Shown here: one piece after another, positions 26,530 through 36,262 of the stretch
How positions within the stretch are numbered: the first letter of the stretch is position 1
How the letters are laid out: every line of letters starts with the position of its first letter
Origin: Flavobacterium album
GTDB lineage: Bacteria > Bacteroidota > Bacteroidia > Flavobacteriales > Flavobacteriaceae
Direction: 5' to 3'
Assembly (NCBI RefSeq): GCF_003096035.1
Contig: NZ_CP029186.1
Coordinates: 571,001-635,000 of the forward strand
Length of the DNA: 64,000 nucleotides
Made by a program: the position numbers and the translations under genes
The notes under the pieces: model-generated
What the model saw: only the letters and a program-made list of their open reading frames with translations
Told to the model about the DNA's origin: nothing
Databases searched by the model: none

Positions 26530-29013
26530 ATGAAAACCCTTACCCTGCTGCTTTTCTTTTTTACGTTATCCGTTGGCGCACAAACTGCCATTACGGTTAC
26601 AGTAAAAGATGCCGAAAACAATAGCCCCCTTCCTTTCGCTACCGTTGAATCGAATGGCAAAAGCTTTATCGCCGATATTGACGGCAAGGTTGTCGTAACA
26701 CATTCGGGCGTGATAACCGTAAGCTATACAGGCTATACATCGCAAAAGATTACTCCCGCAGCCGGGCGTAAATTTTATACGGTAAAGTTGCAGCCCCACA
26801 TTGAACAACTGAAAGAAGTAGTCATAAGCGTTTCCAACCCTGCCAATGATATCATCGGCAGGGCGATAAGGCGAAAGCCAATCAACGACCCGCAGCAAAA
26901 ACTCAGCAGCTTTAAATATAAATCTTACGACAGGCTTATCATCACCGCGAACCCCGACTCGATAAGCGGGAAAGTCGACTCTATATTTACCTATGAAAAA
27001 ACGGGACGGCGGTTTGAAAAGGTCGATTCGGCAGGCTTTAAATTCAAAAAAATAATTGACAAACAGCACCTTTACCAGACTGAGAAGGTATCTGAATTCA
27101 AATTCAATAAAGAGCAGGGGCTAAAAGAAGATGTCCTGGCTACGCGTATGGCCGGCTTTAAAAAACCGCTATATGAATTCATTGGCCTTAAGCTGCAATC
27201 CTATTCGGTTTACTCCAATAAAATAGACCTTTTTGAAACCAAATATGCAGGTCCTTTGGCCTACGATGCCCTGTTGTATTACAATTATCGCATACTCGAT
27301 ACCGTTACCATCGACAACCGCAGCACTTATATGGTGTACTTTGTACCGAAACGGAAAAGCAAAAAAAGGCTGAAAGGCATCCTCTATATTGACACTGCCA
27401 ATTATGGCGTGGCAAAGGCTGTGCTCCGGGTAAGGAACATGCTCGACATAACCTCGACACATTATTTTACGTATGAAAAAGACCAGGAACTTTGGTTCCC
27501 TGATAAAAAGACATTACAGATCGTAAAAGGGAACAATAAGGAGGATATAAAGATACTTGGCGAGACCATAAAGTTTGATGCCGTAACCGGCAATAGTAAA
27601 GAAAACCGCGAAAAAGAACCATCGGATTTTGTGTACCTGCTTTCGGAATCGTCTAATTTTGATAAGCAGTTCAACATTCCGCTCACCATCAGGCGCACTG
27701 CGGTTGCCATTGAGATACAGGACCAGGCCACAAACCGCCCTGAGGAATACTGGAATACTTTCCGCCGGGACACGCTGGACGCGCGCAGTATAAAGACCTA
27801 TGTAGCGCTTGATAGTATTGTAGCAAAAGATAACTGGGAACAGCGTATCATCCTGGGCAGGAAGATTGTAAACGGATACCTGCCGGTGGGCTTTGTGGAC
27901 ATTGACCTCAGGCAGATCGTAAAATACAACAACTACGAAGGTTTCCGTGGAGGCATTGGCGGGGTGACCAATGATAAATTCTTTGAGATCTTCCGCCTGA
28001 GCGGTTATGGAGCCTATGGATCAAAAGACGGGCAGTTCAAGTTCAGTCTGGGCGCGGCATTGCGGCTGGGCAAATTTTCCAATTCATGGATAGGCGGTTC
28101 GTATACCGATGATGTAAAAGAAATTGCGAGTACCTCATTCGCCACCGACAAAAGGGTTTTCAAGATTTATGACCCACGACCGATAAACATCTCTACTTTC
28201 TACAACCACCAAACGTGGCTTGGATACATCGAAACCAAGATAATACCAAAGACCGAAAGCGTTTGGCAGCTTACCCGCAGCCGTATCGACCCGAAATTTG
28301 ATTACGTATACACACCGAACGGTAACCCTTTTTCCGTATTCCACCTCACTACCGCATCCGTCGCCTTGCAATGGAACCCTTTTAGCGATTTCATGCAGAC
28401 CCCGAACGGCAGGCTGGAAGTTGAAAAGCGCTTCCCGAAGTTTGCCTTCCAGTACACCCAGTCGGTTGCCGGGTTGCTCGATAGCGACTTTACCTTTGGC
28501 AAGCTGGATTTCAGAGCGGAATTTGAACAGAAGTACCTCAACGGTCAAAAGACATCGGCCCTTATACAAACCGGGGTTGCCGTAGGCAATACGCCCCTGA
28601 CACACCTGTACAGTACATCGCCGAACAACCTGGACAAAGACGGTGTGCTGGAGCGCATTACCTTAGCCGGCAAGAATAGTTTTGAGACGATGTATTTTAA
28701 CGAATTCTTCTCAAGCCAATATATGATGGTACAGCTAAAGCATGGCCTGACACGGTTCACCATCTTCCGCAGCCTGAAGCTATCCCCCATGCTGGTGACC
28801 CGTTTTGCGTGGGGTAACATGAATCATAAGGAAGAGCACGTGGGCCTGCAATACAACACGCTTGAGAAAGGGTATTATGAAAGCGGGCTCGAATTCAATG
28901 AAATATTCAAAGGGCTGGGACTATCAGCATTTTACCGCTACGGGCCGTACCACCTGCCTATTGTAGACAGGAATATTTCGGTGAAGGTATCGTTCGTGCT
29001 CAATTTGTTTTAA
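26530..29013 (+). CDS. DUF5686 outer-membrane protein with carboxypeptidase-like N-terminal domain
   Basis: An 827-residue secreted protein. Residues 1-17 are a signal peptide (LTLLLFFFTLSVGAQ). Residues about 20-95 are a carboxypeptidase regulatory-like domain (TVKDAENNSPLPFATVESNG), as in SusC/TonB receptors but without a plug. The remaining part matches DUF5686: a long mixed region, then a C-terminal region of aromatic-rich beta strands ending VKVSFVLNLF, consistent with a barrel anchored in the outer membrane. The function is unknown. It is probably monocistronic. Confidence 0.88.
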   Translation: MKTLTLLLFFFTLSVGAQTAITVTVKDAENNSPLPFATVESNGKSFIADIDGKVVVTHSGVITVSYTGYTSQKITPAAGRKFYTVKLQPHIEQLKEVVISVSNPANDIIGRAIRRKPINDPQQKLSSFKYKSYDRLIITANPDSISGKVDSIFTYEKTGRRFEKVDSAGFKFKKIIDKQHLYQTEKVSEFKFNKEQGLKEDVLATRMAGFKKPLYEFIGLKLQSYSVYSNKIDLFETKYAGPLAYDALLYYNYRILDTVTIDNRSTYMVYFVPKRKSKKRLKGILYIDTANYGVAKAVLRVRNMLDITSTHYFTYEKDQELWFPDKKTLQIVKGNNKEDIKILGETIKFDAVTGNSKENREKEPSDFVYLLSESSNFDKQFNIPLTIRRTAVAIEIQDQATNRPEEYWNTFRRDTLDARSIKTYVALDSIVAKDNWEQRIILGRKIVNGYLPVGFVDIDLRQIVKYNNYEGFRGGIGGVTNDKFFEIFRLSGYGAYGSKDGQFKFSLGAALRLGKFSNSWIGGSYTDDVKEIASTSFATDKRVFKIYDPRPINISTFYNHQTWLGYIETKIIPKTESVWQLTRSRIDPKFDYVYTPNGNPFSVFHLTTASVALQWNPFSDFMQTPNGRLEVEKRFPKFAFQYTQSVAGLLDSDFTFGKLDFRAEFEQKYLNGQKTSALIQTGVAVGNTPLTHLYSTSPNNLDKDGVLERITLAGKNSFETMYFNEFFSSQYMMVQLKHGLTRFTIFRSLKLSPMLVTRFAWGNMNHKEEHVGLQYNTLEKGYYESGLEFNEIFKGLGLSAFYRYGPYHLPIVDRNISVKVSFVLNLF

Positions 29014-29043
29014 GTATGTCCAAATTCAAACTTTAGAAAACCG

Positions 29044-29322
29044 GTGAAACCCATATTGAAAATAGAAAATATCTTTAATCCAACTTTTGGAGGAACGTTC
29101 TTTATTGGTACACTTACCGGACAAAAAGATCTCTTCAGGCAGAGTAAATGGCTATTACGCGGCAATAAAGGTTACAGTGAAATAATTTCAATACAATCGG
29201 AGCAAATGCCCGCAGGCCAAGCAACAGGTAAACGAATTTTTGTGTCTGATACATTCTTTGATAAAAGCCATTTATCAAACGATGAAAATCTTGAATTAGA
29301 GTTTATGAGTTATATCGACTAA
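29044..29322 (+). CDS. Hypothetical protein, unknown
   Basis: A 92-residue cytoplasmic-type protein from a GTG start at 29044, 30 nt after the DUF5686 gene. It has no signal peptide or membrane segment. It contains a GGTFFIGTLTG stretch and an acidic C-terminus (NDENLELEFMSYID). I do not recognise a family. Codon use is somewhat more AT-rich than its neighbours. It could be a real small gene co-transcribed with the preceding one. Confidence 0.45.
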   Translation: MKPILKIENIFNPTFGGTFFIGTLTGQKDLFRQSKWLLRGNKGYSEIISIQSEQMPAGQATGKRIFVSDTFFDKSHLSNDENLELEFMSYID

Positions 29323-29350
29323 TGATAAGATATATTTCTGAGGCCAAACA

Positions 29351-29677
29351 CTAATGCGTCACAAACTTCAGCCCCACAATAGAGGCTATTAATGTCGTCA
29401 GGAAGAACAGCCTCCAGAAATCGGAAGGCTCTTTAAAAACAAAAATACCTACGAGCACTGTACCTACAGCGCCCACGCCTGTCCATACCGCATAAGCCGT
29501 ACCTATTGGCAGCGTTTGGGTAGCCTTGTACAGCAATAGCATGCTAATTGTAAGGCACAGCAGGAATCCGCCCATCCACCAGTAGTAGGCATTGCCCGCG
29601 GCTTCTTTGGCTTTGCCCAAACACGAAGCAAAGCCAACTTCGAACAATCCGGCAATAACAAGTAATGTCCAGTTCAT
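29351..29677 (-). CDS. SMR family exporter, guanidinium/quaternary ammonium type
   Basis: A 108-residue small multidrug resistance protein with four membrane helices (about 3-21, 31-51, 56-80 and 86-105). The essential Glu13 lies in the first helix (GLFEVGFA). The segments [19 protein letters not shown] and FKEP are family-typical. The protein resembles the SugE/Gdx subgroup (guanidinium export) more than EmrE, but the subtype is inferred. A TATCTTTG promoter element lies 17 nt upstream and leaves no room for a guanidine riboswitch. Confidence 0.88.
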   Translation of the reverse strand: MNWTLLVIAGLFEVGFASCLGKAKEAAGNAYYWWMGGFLLCLTISMLLLYKATQTLPIGTAYAVWTGVGAVGTVLVGIFVFKEPSDFWRLFFLTTLIASIVGLKFVTH

Positions 29678-29693
29678 GGTAATTTATTTTCTG

Positions 29694-29701
29694 CAAAGAT
29701 A
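29694..29701 (-). promoter_or_regulatory. TAnnTTTG promoter element for the SMR gene
   Basis: TATCTTTG on the minus strand, 17 nt before the start codon. Confidence 0.45.
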
Positions 29702-29787
29702 CTTCATGAAAAAAAAGCTAACCTGATTATTTGTGAAAATTCGTGTAATTCGTGGCAAAAACCCGTTTTGGTTTTTATGCTTTTCAT

Positions 29788-29795
29788 TACATTTG
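29788..29795 (+). promoter_or_regulatory. TAnnTTTG promoter element for asnS
   Basis: TACATTTG lies 57 nt before the ATG at 29852. Confidence 0.5.
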
Positions 29796-29851
29796 CAGGC
29801 ATTTGCGCAATTGGCGCATCACCCAAAAAACAAAGACTAAATTTTTTTAAA

Positions 29852-31288
29852 ATGAAGCACATTAAAGTTAAAGACCTGCTGAACAGCGCAAAGCCGCTTG
29901 ATGATGTATTAGTAAAAGGATGGGTAAGGACTTTCAGGAATAACCAATTTCTTGCTATAAATGATGGCTCGACCATAAATAATATTCAGTGTGTAGTAGA
30001 CTTTGAAAACACATCACCTGAAATGCTTAAAAGGCTTACGACTAGTGCGGCAGTTGCAATCCACGGCAATCTGGTAGAAAGCCAGGGTGCGGGTCAAAAA
30101 TATGAAGTACAGGTTACTAAACTTGAAATTTTGGGCGACAGTGATGCTGAGACATATCCAATCCAATTGAGGAATAAGCCAAGTCTTGAATTTTTGAGGG
30201 AAAATGCCCACCTGCGTGTGCGTACAAATGTATTCGGTGCGATCATGAGGGTACGCTCTGTACTGTCATTTGCCATTCACCAGTATTTCCAGGAAAAAGG
30301 CTTTGTGTATGTAAATACCCCTATCATAACCGGCTCTGATGCCGAAGGTGCTGGCGAAATGTTCCGTGTAACTGCATTACCTGCTACAGGGGCACCGTTG
30401 AATGAAGAAGGCAAAGTAGACTACAAACAGGATTTCTTCGGGAAGGAGACCAACCTTACCGTATCGGGACAGCTTGAAGCTGAAACCTATGCTATGTCAC
30501 TTGGGCAGGTGTATACGTTCGGGCCTACGTTCCGTGCGGAGAACAGTAATACTTCGCGCCACCTTGCGGAATTCTGGATGATAGAGCCGGAAGTGGCCTT
30601 TAACGACCTTGATGCCAACATGGACCTTGCGGAAGACTTTATCCAGTATGTTATAAAATATGCGATGGACCGTTGCCAGGACGACCTTGCCTTCCTGAAC
30701 CAGCGCCTTGCCGATGAGGAAAAGCAAAAGCCAACTGCCGAGCGCAGTGAAATGGGGCTTTTGGAAAAACTACAGTTTGTACTGGACAATAACTTCAAGC
30801 GTGTGAGCTATACCGAAGCTATCGACATCCTGAAGAACAGCAAGCCGAACAAGAATAAAAAGTTCAACTATATTATTGAAGAATGGGGTGCCGACCTCCA
30901 AAGCGAGCACGAGCGTTTCCTTGTTGAAAAGCATTTCAAATGCCCGGTAATATTGTTTGACTACCCTGCGAAGATCAAGGCTTTCTACATGAGGCTGAAT
31001 GAGGACAATCAGACGGTTCGCGCCATGGACATATTGTTCCCCGGCATTGGCGAGATTGTAGGCGGATCGCAAAGGGAAGAGCGCCTGGATGTGCTGCAGC
31101 AAAAGATAGCCGACCTTGGCATCGATGAAAAAGAATTATGGTGGTACCTTGATACCCGCCGTTTCGGTACGGCAGTGCATAGCGGCTTCGGGCTTGGCTT
31201 TGAGCGCCTGGTGCTGTTCGTAACCGGTATGACCAACATCCGCGATGTAATCCCTTTCCCAAGGACACCGCAGAACGCAGAGTTTTAA
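29852..31288 (+). CDS. asnS: Asparagine--tRNA ligase
   Basis: A 478-residue class IIb synthetase that charges tRNA-Asn. The N-terminal OB-fold anticodon-binding domain covers about residues 1-110. Class II motif 2 is represented by [20 protein letters not shown] and motif 3 by [13 protein letters not shown] near the C-terminus. [12 protein letters not shown] contributes to ATP and amino-acid binding. The ATG at 29852 matches the family start ([10 protein letters not shown]); the longer open frame upstream spans the promoter. Its final nine codons and terminator are repeated 370 nt downstream. Confidence 0.97.
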   Translation: MKHIKVKDLLNSAKPLDDVLVKGWVRTFRNNQFLAINDGSTINNIQCVVDFENTSPEMLKRLTTSAAVAIHGNLVESQGAGQKYEVQVTKLEILGDSDAETYPIQLRNKPSLEFLRENAHLRVRTNVFGAIMRVRSVLSFAIHQYFQEKGFVYVNTPIITGSDAEGAGEMFRVTALPATGAPLNEEGKVDYKQDFFGKETNLTVSGQLEAETYAMSLGQVYTFGPTFRAENSNTSRHLAEFWMIEPEVAFNDLDANMDLAEDFIQYVIKYAMDRCQDDLAFLNQRLADEEKQKPTAERSEMGLLEKLQFVLDNNFKRVSYTEAIDILKNSKPNKNKKFNYIIEEWGADLQSEHERFLVEKHFKCPVILFDYPAKIKAFYMRLNEDNQTVRAMDILFPGIGEIVGGSQREERLDVLQQKIADLGIDEKELWWYLDTRRFGTAVHSGFGLGFERLVLFVTGMTNIRDVIPFPRTPQNAEF

Positions 31289-31318
31289 GAATTACAAACC
31301 TCCTTCGGGAGGTTTTTT
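31258..31318 (+). repeat. asnS 3' end and terminator, first copy of a direct repeat
   Basis: Covers the last codons (RTPQNAEF, stop) and the hairpin AACCTCC/GGAGGTT with its T tract. The second copy is at 31628-31693. Confidence 0.75.
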
Positions 31319-31320
31319 AT
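31293..31320 (+). terminator. Rho-independent terminator of asnS
   Basis: AACCTCC-TTC-GGAGGTT stem followed by TTTTT. Confidence 0.85.
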
Positions 31321-31345
31321 ATTTGTAAAAAGTCTTTCACTATGA

Positions 31346-31572
31346 AACTATAAAGACCCTTTTAATGAAGAAGTAGTGATTGCCCGTGCAGAAATAGCTA
31401 ATGAAGAGTGGTTTCTAAATTCGGGACGGCTTGATTTTAGAAAGCCGGAGATTACTCAAATTATGATTCCTACCAAAAGAAGAATTATTAAGCCCAAAAA
31501 AAAGGACATCGCTACCTTGTGAAAGGCAGCTATAAACTTATTAAAAATAATAGACAACGAGATTATCATTAG
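31346..31572 (+). pseudogene. Remnant of an unidentified gene between the asnS repeats
   Basis: An open segment without a start begins after a stop at 31343 (NYKDPFNEEVVIARAEIANE) and ends at TGA 31520-31522. After an A8 run near 31496-31503, another frame continues as GHRYLVKGSYKLIKNN to TAG 31570-31572. One extra A would join them. This looks like the 3' part of a decayed gene; I recognise no family. It fills most of the 420-nt gap between asnS and the next gene. Confidence 0.5.
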
Positions 31573-31627
31573 TGTATTTGATAAGGCAGCATCCAAAGAA
31601 TAAATATGAAATCACAAAAGATAGTTT

Positions 31628-31693
31628 TTCAAGGACACCGCAAAACGCAGTGTTTTAAAGATATGCAAGCCTCCCAATGGGAGGCTTTTTAAG
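31628..31693 (+). repeat. asnS 3' end and terminator, second copy
   Basis: AAGGACACCGCAAAACGCAG reads in the asnS frame as RTPQNAVF and stop, one residue different from the true asnS C-terminus. It is followed by its own hairpin GCCTCCC/GGGAGGC and T tract. The hairpin also lies at the 3' side of the convergent lipoprotein gene. Confidence 0.75.
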
Positions 31694-31710
31694 ACTGCTT
31701 ATAACTAATA

Positions 31711-33081
31711 TTAATCAATGCTACAGTTTCCCGCTAAGATACCGGCTGCATTAACCGGATTATAATTGTCCATTATCCATACTGGGTTCTCGGGATCATA
31801 TGGACGGGATTGCAACAAAAGCAATATGTTCTGTAAGGCACAAAGATCTTTTAATGAAGCATTATTCATAACTTCAAATCCGTTACCTATATATACCGCT
31901 ACGTTTTGCAAACCATTAAGAGACTCCAGCATAGGATTCGCTTTAATACTAAAATTATCTTTAAAAACATTTACGGATGATAACTGTTCTATAGAACTAA
32001 GACTGTTATTGCCCCATAAGTGTAATACGGAAATTTCTGTTATATTTTGCATTCCTTCTAACGAAGAGAGATTATTATTATCCCATAATATGACTGTCCC
32101 TATTTTTGTAAGCTGATGAAGAGCCAGGTTAGTAAGATTTTGGTTAGTAGCACAATAAAGATAATCGATGGAATTAATACTGTTCATTCCTTCCAGAGAA
32201 ACAAGCGAATTATTATTTGTAATTTCCAGGTGTTTTATTATAGTTGCCTGTTCAAGCCCTTGCAATGATGTAAGGGCGTTATTGTTATGGATTTTTATAT
32301 CGTTTATTGATGTAATATTATTAAGCCCATTCAGTGAAGATAGATTAGGATTATCGGCTATTACAAGACTTTCTATAACTGTGACCGAAAGTCCATCCAA
32401 TGATACAAGGTTGCTATTATTTGCCACTGCGAGCAATTCCAATTCGTTAAGTTGATTTAACGTACTTAGATTTGTAATCACATTAGAACCGGACAAACCC
32501 AAATCGTCAATTTTTACACAATTTTCAAGTCCGTTAAAGCCTGAGAATAATGGATTATCATTTACCTGTAAAGAGTGAATGTAAGTAAGATGCTCAAGAC
32601 CAGTAAGGGTTTGAAGAGCATTATTGGAAGAAATAGTAATTATTCCTGTTTGGTCTTCTAACGATCTTAGACCATGTAAATTAGATAGTAAATTATTATT
32701 ACTAATCTCAATATCGCCTTTAACAGCTTTAACATTGTGCAATCCCTCCAAAGATTGCAGATTTGGATTATTGACAATAATAAGTTTTCCATCAATTGTT
32801 TGCAATGTTGAAAGCCCTGAAAGGTCAGTAATATCGCTTGGAGAATTTGAAGAACCGATAGTTATATCTCCAATGGCACACGGGGCAAACGAAACAAAAG
32901 TATTAACATCTGCCTGTGTCTTCAAAGTTACACCCCCTGCATATCTGCAAGCGTAGTAGGGATCAGGATTAACCGGATCAGGATCTACAGCCGTTGGATC
33001 TTCCGGTTTAGTATCATCACTGCTGCATGAAGCGAATCCAAAAAATGCAAATGCCAAAATCAAAAGTATATAATTTTTCAT
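31711..33081 (-). CDS. Lipoprotein with receptor L-domain/leucine-rich-like repeats
   Basis: A 456-residue lipoprotein. The signal peptide ends in a lipobox with Cys19 (FGFASC), followed by an acidic Asp/Pro linker (DPDPVNPDPYY). Residues about 60-440 form more than a dozen repeats of about 20-23 residues with the pattern I-x-I-x-N-N-x-x-L-x-S-L-x-G-L, typical of receptor L-domain-like beta solenoids. It is probably exposed on the cell surface for binding; no ligand can be named. The gene is clearly more AT-rich than its neighbours and lies beside the duplicated asnS end, which hints at recent acquisition. Confidence 0.82.
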   Translation of the reverse strand: MKNYILLILAFAFFGFASCSSDDTKPEDPTAVDPDPVNPDPYYACRYAGGVTLKTQADVNTFVSFAPCAIGDITIGSSNSPSDITDLSGLSTLQTIDGKLIIVNNPNLQSLEGLHNVKAVKGDIEISNNNLLSNLHGLRSLEDQTGIITISSNNALQTLTGLEHLTYIHSLQVNDNPLFSGFNGLENCVKIDDLGLSGSNVITNLSTLNQLNELELLAVANNSNLVSLDGLSVTVIESLVIADNPNLSSLNGLNNITSINDIKIHNNNALTSLQGLEQATIIKHLEITNNNSLVSLEGMNSINSIDYLYCATNQNLTNLALHQLTKIGTVILWDNNNLSSLEGMQNITEISVLHLWGNNSLSSIEQLSSVNVFKDNFSIKANPMLESLNGLQNVAVYIGNGFEVMNNASLKDLCALQNILLLLQSRPYDPENPVWIMDNYNPVNAAGILAGNCSID

Positions 33082-33302
33082 AGGCTATTTTTTAGCTAGT
33101 TAACGAATCTGCATGTTAAACGTAAATATACCTATTTTATTACCACTTTAATCACTATTTGGATTACAATTGTTTAATAGAAGTGAGTTTAAACCCTTAC
33201 AGCAGAAATCCTGGTTCACTCGTTTATAATTTTATCCAAAAACGCATCAACAGTTATGCCAGTTTTTTGTAATTTTATCCTGTACAAATTATCGCCCTTA
33301 CC

Positions 33303-34775
33303 ATGCTCAAACAGAACTTACAATTTAAATTATCACAAAAACTATCCCCGCAGCAGATACAGTTGATGAAGCTTATCCAGCTGCCTACGCAGGCCTTTGA
33401 GCAGCGCCTTAAGGAAGAGATGGTAGAAAATCCTGCCCTCGAAAGCGGCAAGGAGGATGAATTTGAATATGAGAACGATGAATTTGACAACAATGATGAG
33501 TACGACGATTATGATGATTATGAAGGTGAGCGCATTGATGCCGATGAAATAAACATTGATGAATACCTGAGCAACGACGAAACTCCCGACTATAAGCTGC
33601 AGGCCAACAATTACAGTGACGACGACGAAGACCGCAGCATGCCGTTTGCCGCTACGGTGAGCTTCCACCAGAACCTTACCGACCAGCTGAATACTTTTAT
33701 ACTGAGTGAAAACGAAAGGGATATTGCCGAATTCCTCGTGGGCAGCATCGACGATATGGGCTACATCCGCAGGAGCATACCCGACATTGTAGACGACATG
33801 GCATTTACGCAGGGAATCTATACGGATGAAAAGACCGTAGAGCGCATACTGCACATCATCCACCAACTGGAGCCCGCAGGGGTTGGCGCACGCGACCTTC
33901 AGGAATGCCTTTTGCTGCAACTGAAAAGCAAGACCCCTACAAGTTCGGTTGAACTTGCCATAGATATTATTGAGCACCAGTTTGATGCCTTTACCAAAAA
34001 GCATTATGACAAACTACTCCAAAAATATGACATCACGCAGGAGCAGCTTCGCAAGGCTATTGATGAAATAGAGCACCTGAACCCCAAGCCGGGTGGCGCT
34101 TATGAAAGCAACTCGAGAACCGTGGAGCATGTAGTGCCCGATTTTGCTATAAAGATCGTTGACGGGGAACTTGAACTTACCCTTAACGGCCGTAACGCCC
34201 CAGAACTGCACGTTTCTAAAGACTACCAGGAGATGCTGCAAAGCTACAAGGACAGCCGGGACAAATCGTCGCAGCAGAAGGATGCCGTGCAGTTCATAAA
34301 GCAAAAGCTCGATTCGGCCAAATGGTTCATCGATGCCATCCGCCAGCGCCAGGAAACGTTATTCGTCACCATGAACGCCATCATGCATTACCAGGAGGAA
34401 TATTTCCTGGATGGCGATGAGGCCAAGCTAAAGCCGATGATCCTGAAAGACATTGCCGACATGGTCGGGTTGGATATTTCGACAGTATCACGTGTGGCCA
34501 ACAGCAAATATGTGGAAACGCCTTACGGCACCAAGCTCATCAAGGAATTTTTCTCTGAAGCGATGAAGAACGACCAGGGCGAGGATGTTTCGACCATAGA
34601 GATCAAAAAAATATTGCAGACCGTTATTGAGGACGAGGACAAGCGCAAGCCCCTGCCCGATGACAAGCTGGCCGAGATACTGAAAGACAAGGGCTACCCT
34701 ATTGCCCGCCGTACCATTGCTAAATACCGCGAACAGCTCGACATACCTGTAGCCCGGATGAGGAAGAAAATATAA
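33303..34775 (+). CDS. rpoN: RNA polymerase factor sigma-54
   Basis: A 490-residue sigma-54. The N-terminal activator-interaction region is glutamine/leucine-rich (KLSQKLSPQQIQLMKLIQLP). A strongly acidic stretch covers about residues 52-85. The core-binding domain follows, then a helix-turn-helix (LDISTVSRVANSKYV) and the RpoN box ARRTIAKYRE at 468-477, which reads the -24 element. It needs AAA+ activators, none of which is in the window. The gene downstream starts 3 nt after its stop. Confidence 0.96.
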   Translation: MLKQNLQFKLSQKLSPQQIQLMKLIQLPTQAFEQRLKEEMVENPALESGKEDEFEYENDEFDNNDEYDDYDDYEGERIDADEINIDEYLSNDETPDYKLQANNYSDDDEDRSMPFAATVSFHQNLTDQLNTFILSENERDIAEFLVGSIDDMGYIRRSIPDIVDDMAFTQGIYTDEKTVERILHIIHQLEPAGVGARDLQECLLLQLKSKTPTSSVELAIDIIEHQFDAFTKKHYDKLLQKYDITQEQLRKAIDEIEHLNPKPGGAYESNSRTVEHVVPDFAIKIVDGELELTLNGRNAPELHVSKDYQEMLQSYKDSRDKSSQQKDAVQFIKQKLDSAKWFIDAIRQRQETLFVTMNAIMHYQEEYFLDGDEAKLKPMILKDIADMVGLDISTVSRVANSKYVETPYGTKLIKEFFSEAMKNDQGEDVSTIEIKKILQTVIEDEDKRKPLPDDKLAEILKDKGYPIARRTIAKYREQLDIPVARMRKKI

Positions 34776-34778
34776 GCC

Positions 34779-35396
34779 ATGAAAAGGCTGCTAACTGTTT
34801 TTTCCCATCTCTTCCATCCGCTTTTTATCCCGGCCTATGCTACGCTGTTCTATTTTGTGATCACCAAAGATTTTTTTTACCAGCACGAAATTTACTTAGT
34901 GTTCATACAGGTGCTTATCCTTACCATGCTGCTGCCAATGTCGGTATTTTACCTGCTAAGGTCTCTGAGCCTGGTAAAGACAAAAATGCTTGTGGATAAA
35001 AAGGAACGGAAGCTGCCACTGGCTTTTTATGCCGTATTGCTTTTCATCCTGATCAAGCACAGCTTTTCGGTGCTGGTGCTGCCGGAGCTGTACTACTACT
35101 TTGTGGGGGTACTCGTAAGCGTAGTGCTTGCGCTTGCCTTATTGCTGTTTGGCCGTAAAGCAAGCCTTCACATGATCGCGATCTCTTCGCTTACACTGTT
35201 TATAATAGGGATATCGGCCTACTATCATGTAACGTTCCTGTACCTTATCGCCTTCTGTATCATCTGTTCAGGATTTGTGGCTTCTTCGCGGCTCCGGGAC
35301 AATGGGGATGGAATGGGGTCGGTCATATTAGGCACCGCTATAGGGATACTGCCGCAGGTTGGGCTTTGGTATTTCTGGCTGGTGCCGACTTTATAA
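34779..35396 (+). CDS. Integral membrane protein downstream of rpoN
   Basis: A 205-residue membrane protein with about six hydrophobic segments (near 12-30, 38-62, 77-95, 98-122, 130-150, 152-172, with a C-terminal stretch). It resembles the PAP2-superfamily-like membrane proteins found after rpoN in Flavobacteria. I cannot identify the complete phosphatase signature, so no catalytic role is assigned. The 3-nt spacing from rpoN implies co-transcription. Confidence 0.7.
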   Translation: MKRLLTVFSHLFHPLFIPAYATLFYFVITKDFFYQHEIYLVFIQVLILTMLLPMSVFYLLRSLSLVKTKMLVDKKERKLPLAFYAVLLFILIKHSFSVLVLPELYYYFVGVLVSVVLALALLLFGRKASLHMIAISSLTLFIIGISAYYHVTFLYLIAFCIICSGFVASSRLRDNGDGMGSVILGTAIGILPQVGLWYFWLVPTL

Positions 35397-35400
35397 TATA

Positions 35401-36237
35401 TCAATTTTTAAGAGCCTCAAGCATCTTGTAAAAATCTGACCTCTTAATATCTTTTATAGCCTGCTTTTTATCAAACACACCGCTTGTATCGTCACCCCAG
35501 CCCACATACATCTTAGCGCCTAAAAAAGTAATGAAGTAATTCGTATAATCGTCTTTTTTTTCGCTTTCAATAGCTTTTAAAGATCTGTCGAATTTTGCTT
35601 TTACATCCTTTTCTTCAGAAAGATAGATCTTAAGTTCATCCAGAATTCGTTCAGTGCCGTTTAGTGCATACGAAAGCAGCTTTTCACGTGCTTTATCCTT
35701 ATGCCCTGTTTTCTCATAGAGAAGTGCATAATTTAGAGCCAATTCAGTCTCATTGCTGCACCCTTTGTTTGCACAAAAATGAATGTATGGATATTTTTCA
35801 TCAGAAAGTATCAGGTACTCAAGAGCTTTTTCATAATCCTCTTTAGCAATATAGATCCGGCAAAGGTCGCGGCTTGCCTTATATTTATAATTAGCATAAG
35901 GACTAGCCATAATGTCACCCCCAATGAGATCATCTTCTTTTAGATCACTCGCAAGGATCCTTTCATAAGAAGGTATTGCATTCATATAATCTTCACCGGC
36001 TGCATAAACATAGGCAACATTATAAAGTGCAAGAGGGTAAAGGCTGTCCTTGGGATGATTATCAACTATATATTTAAACGATGATGCGGCGTTCTGATAG
36101 TCTTCATTTCCGGCATATGTTATACCATCATCAAAATATTCTCTTACTGTTTTTTGGGAATATGACTTTACTGTCACTATAAATGTCATTATCAGTAAGG
36201 CTATATTAATTCTAACTTGCGATCTATCAATATTCAT
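35401..36237 (-). CDS. TPR-repeat protein
   Basis: A 278-residue protein. An N-terminal hydrophobic segment (about 11-27, ending in KSYSQ) is a probable signal peptide. Residues about 30-180 contain TPR-like helices (AGNEDYQNAASSFKYIV, YPLALYNVAYVYAAGEDYMNAIPSYERIL, IYIAKEDYEKALEYLI). TPR proteins act as scaffolds; no partner can be named. It is followed on the same strand, upstream, by a PorT-like gene at 26 nt, which suggests a two-gene operon in the order PorT-like then TPR. Confidence 0.75.
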   Translation of the reverse strand: MNIDRSQVRINIALLIMTFIVTVKSYSQKTVREYFDDGITYAGNEDYQNAASSFKYIVDNHPKDSLYPLALYNVAYVYAAGEDYMNAIPSYERILASDLKEDDLIGGDIMASPYANYKYKASRDLCRIYIAKEDYEKALEYLILSDEKYPYIHFCANKGCSNETELALNYALLYEKTGHKDKAREKLLSYALNGTERILDELKIYLSEEKDVKAKFDRSLKAIESEKKDDYTNYFITFLGAKMYVGWGDDTSGVFDKKQAIKDIKRSDFYKMLEALKN

Positions 36238-36262
36238 GATGTGGAATTTAAATGTACCGACA

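Noticed and set aside
29678..29750. Guanidine riboswitch upstream of the SMR exporter
   Set aside because: The promoter element lies 17 nt from the start codon, leaving no leader for a riboswitch.
29768..29851. T-box control of aminoacyl-tRNA synthetase genes (asnS; also tyrS and leuS)
   Set aside because: The leaders are too short or contain only repeats; no specifier loop or T-box sequence was seen.
31711..33081. CRISPR-like or tandem DNA repeats
   Set aside because: The periodicity is at the protein level (about 20-23-residue solenoid repeats); the DNA units are diverged and in one coding frame. No CRISPR array or cas gene is seen in the window.
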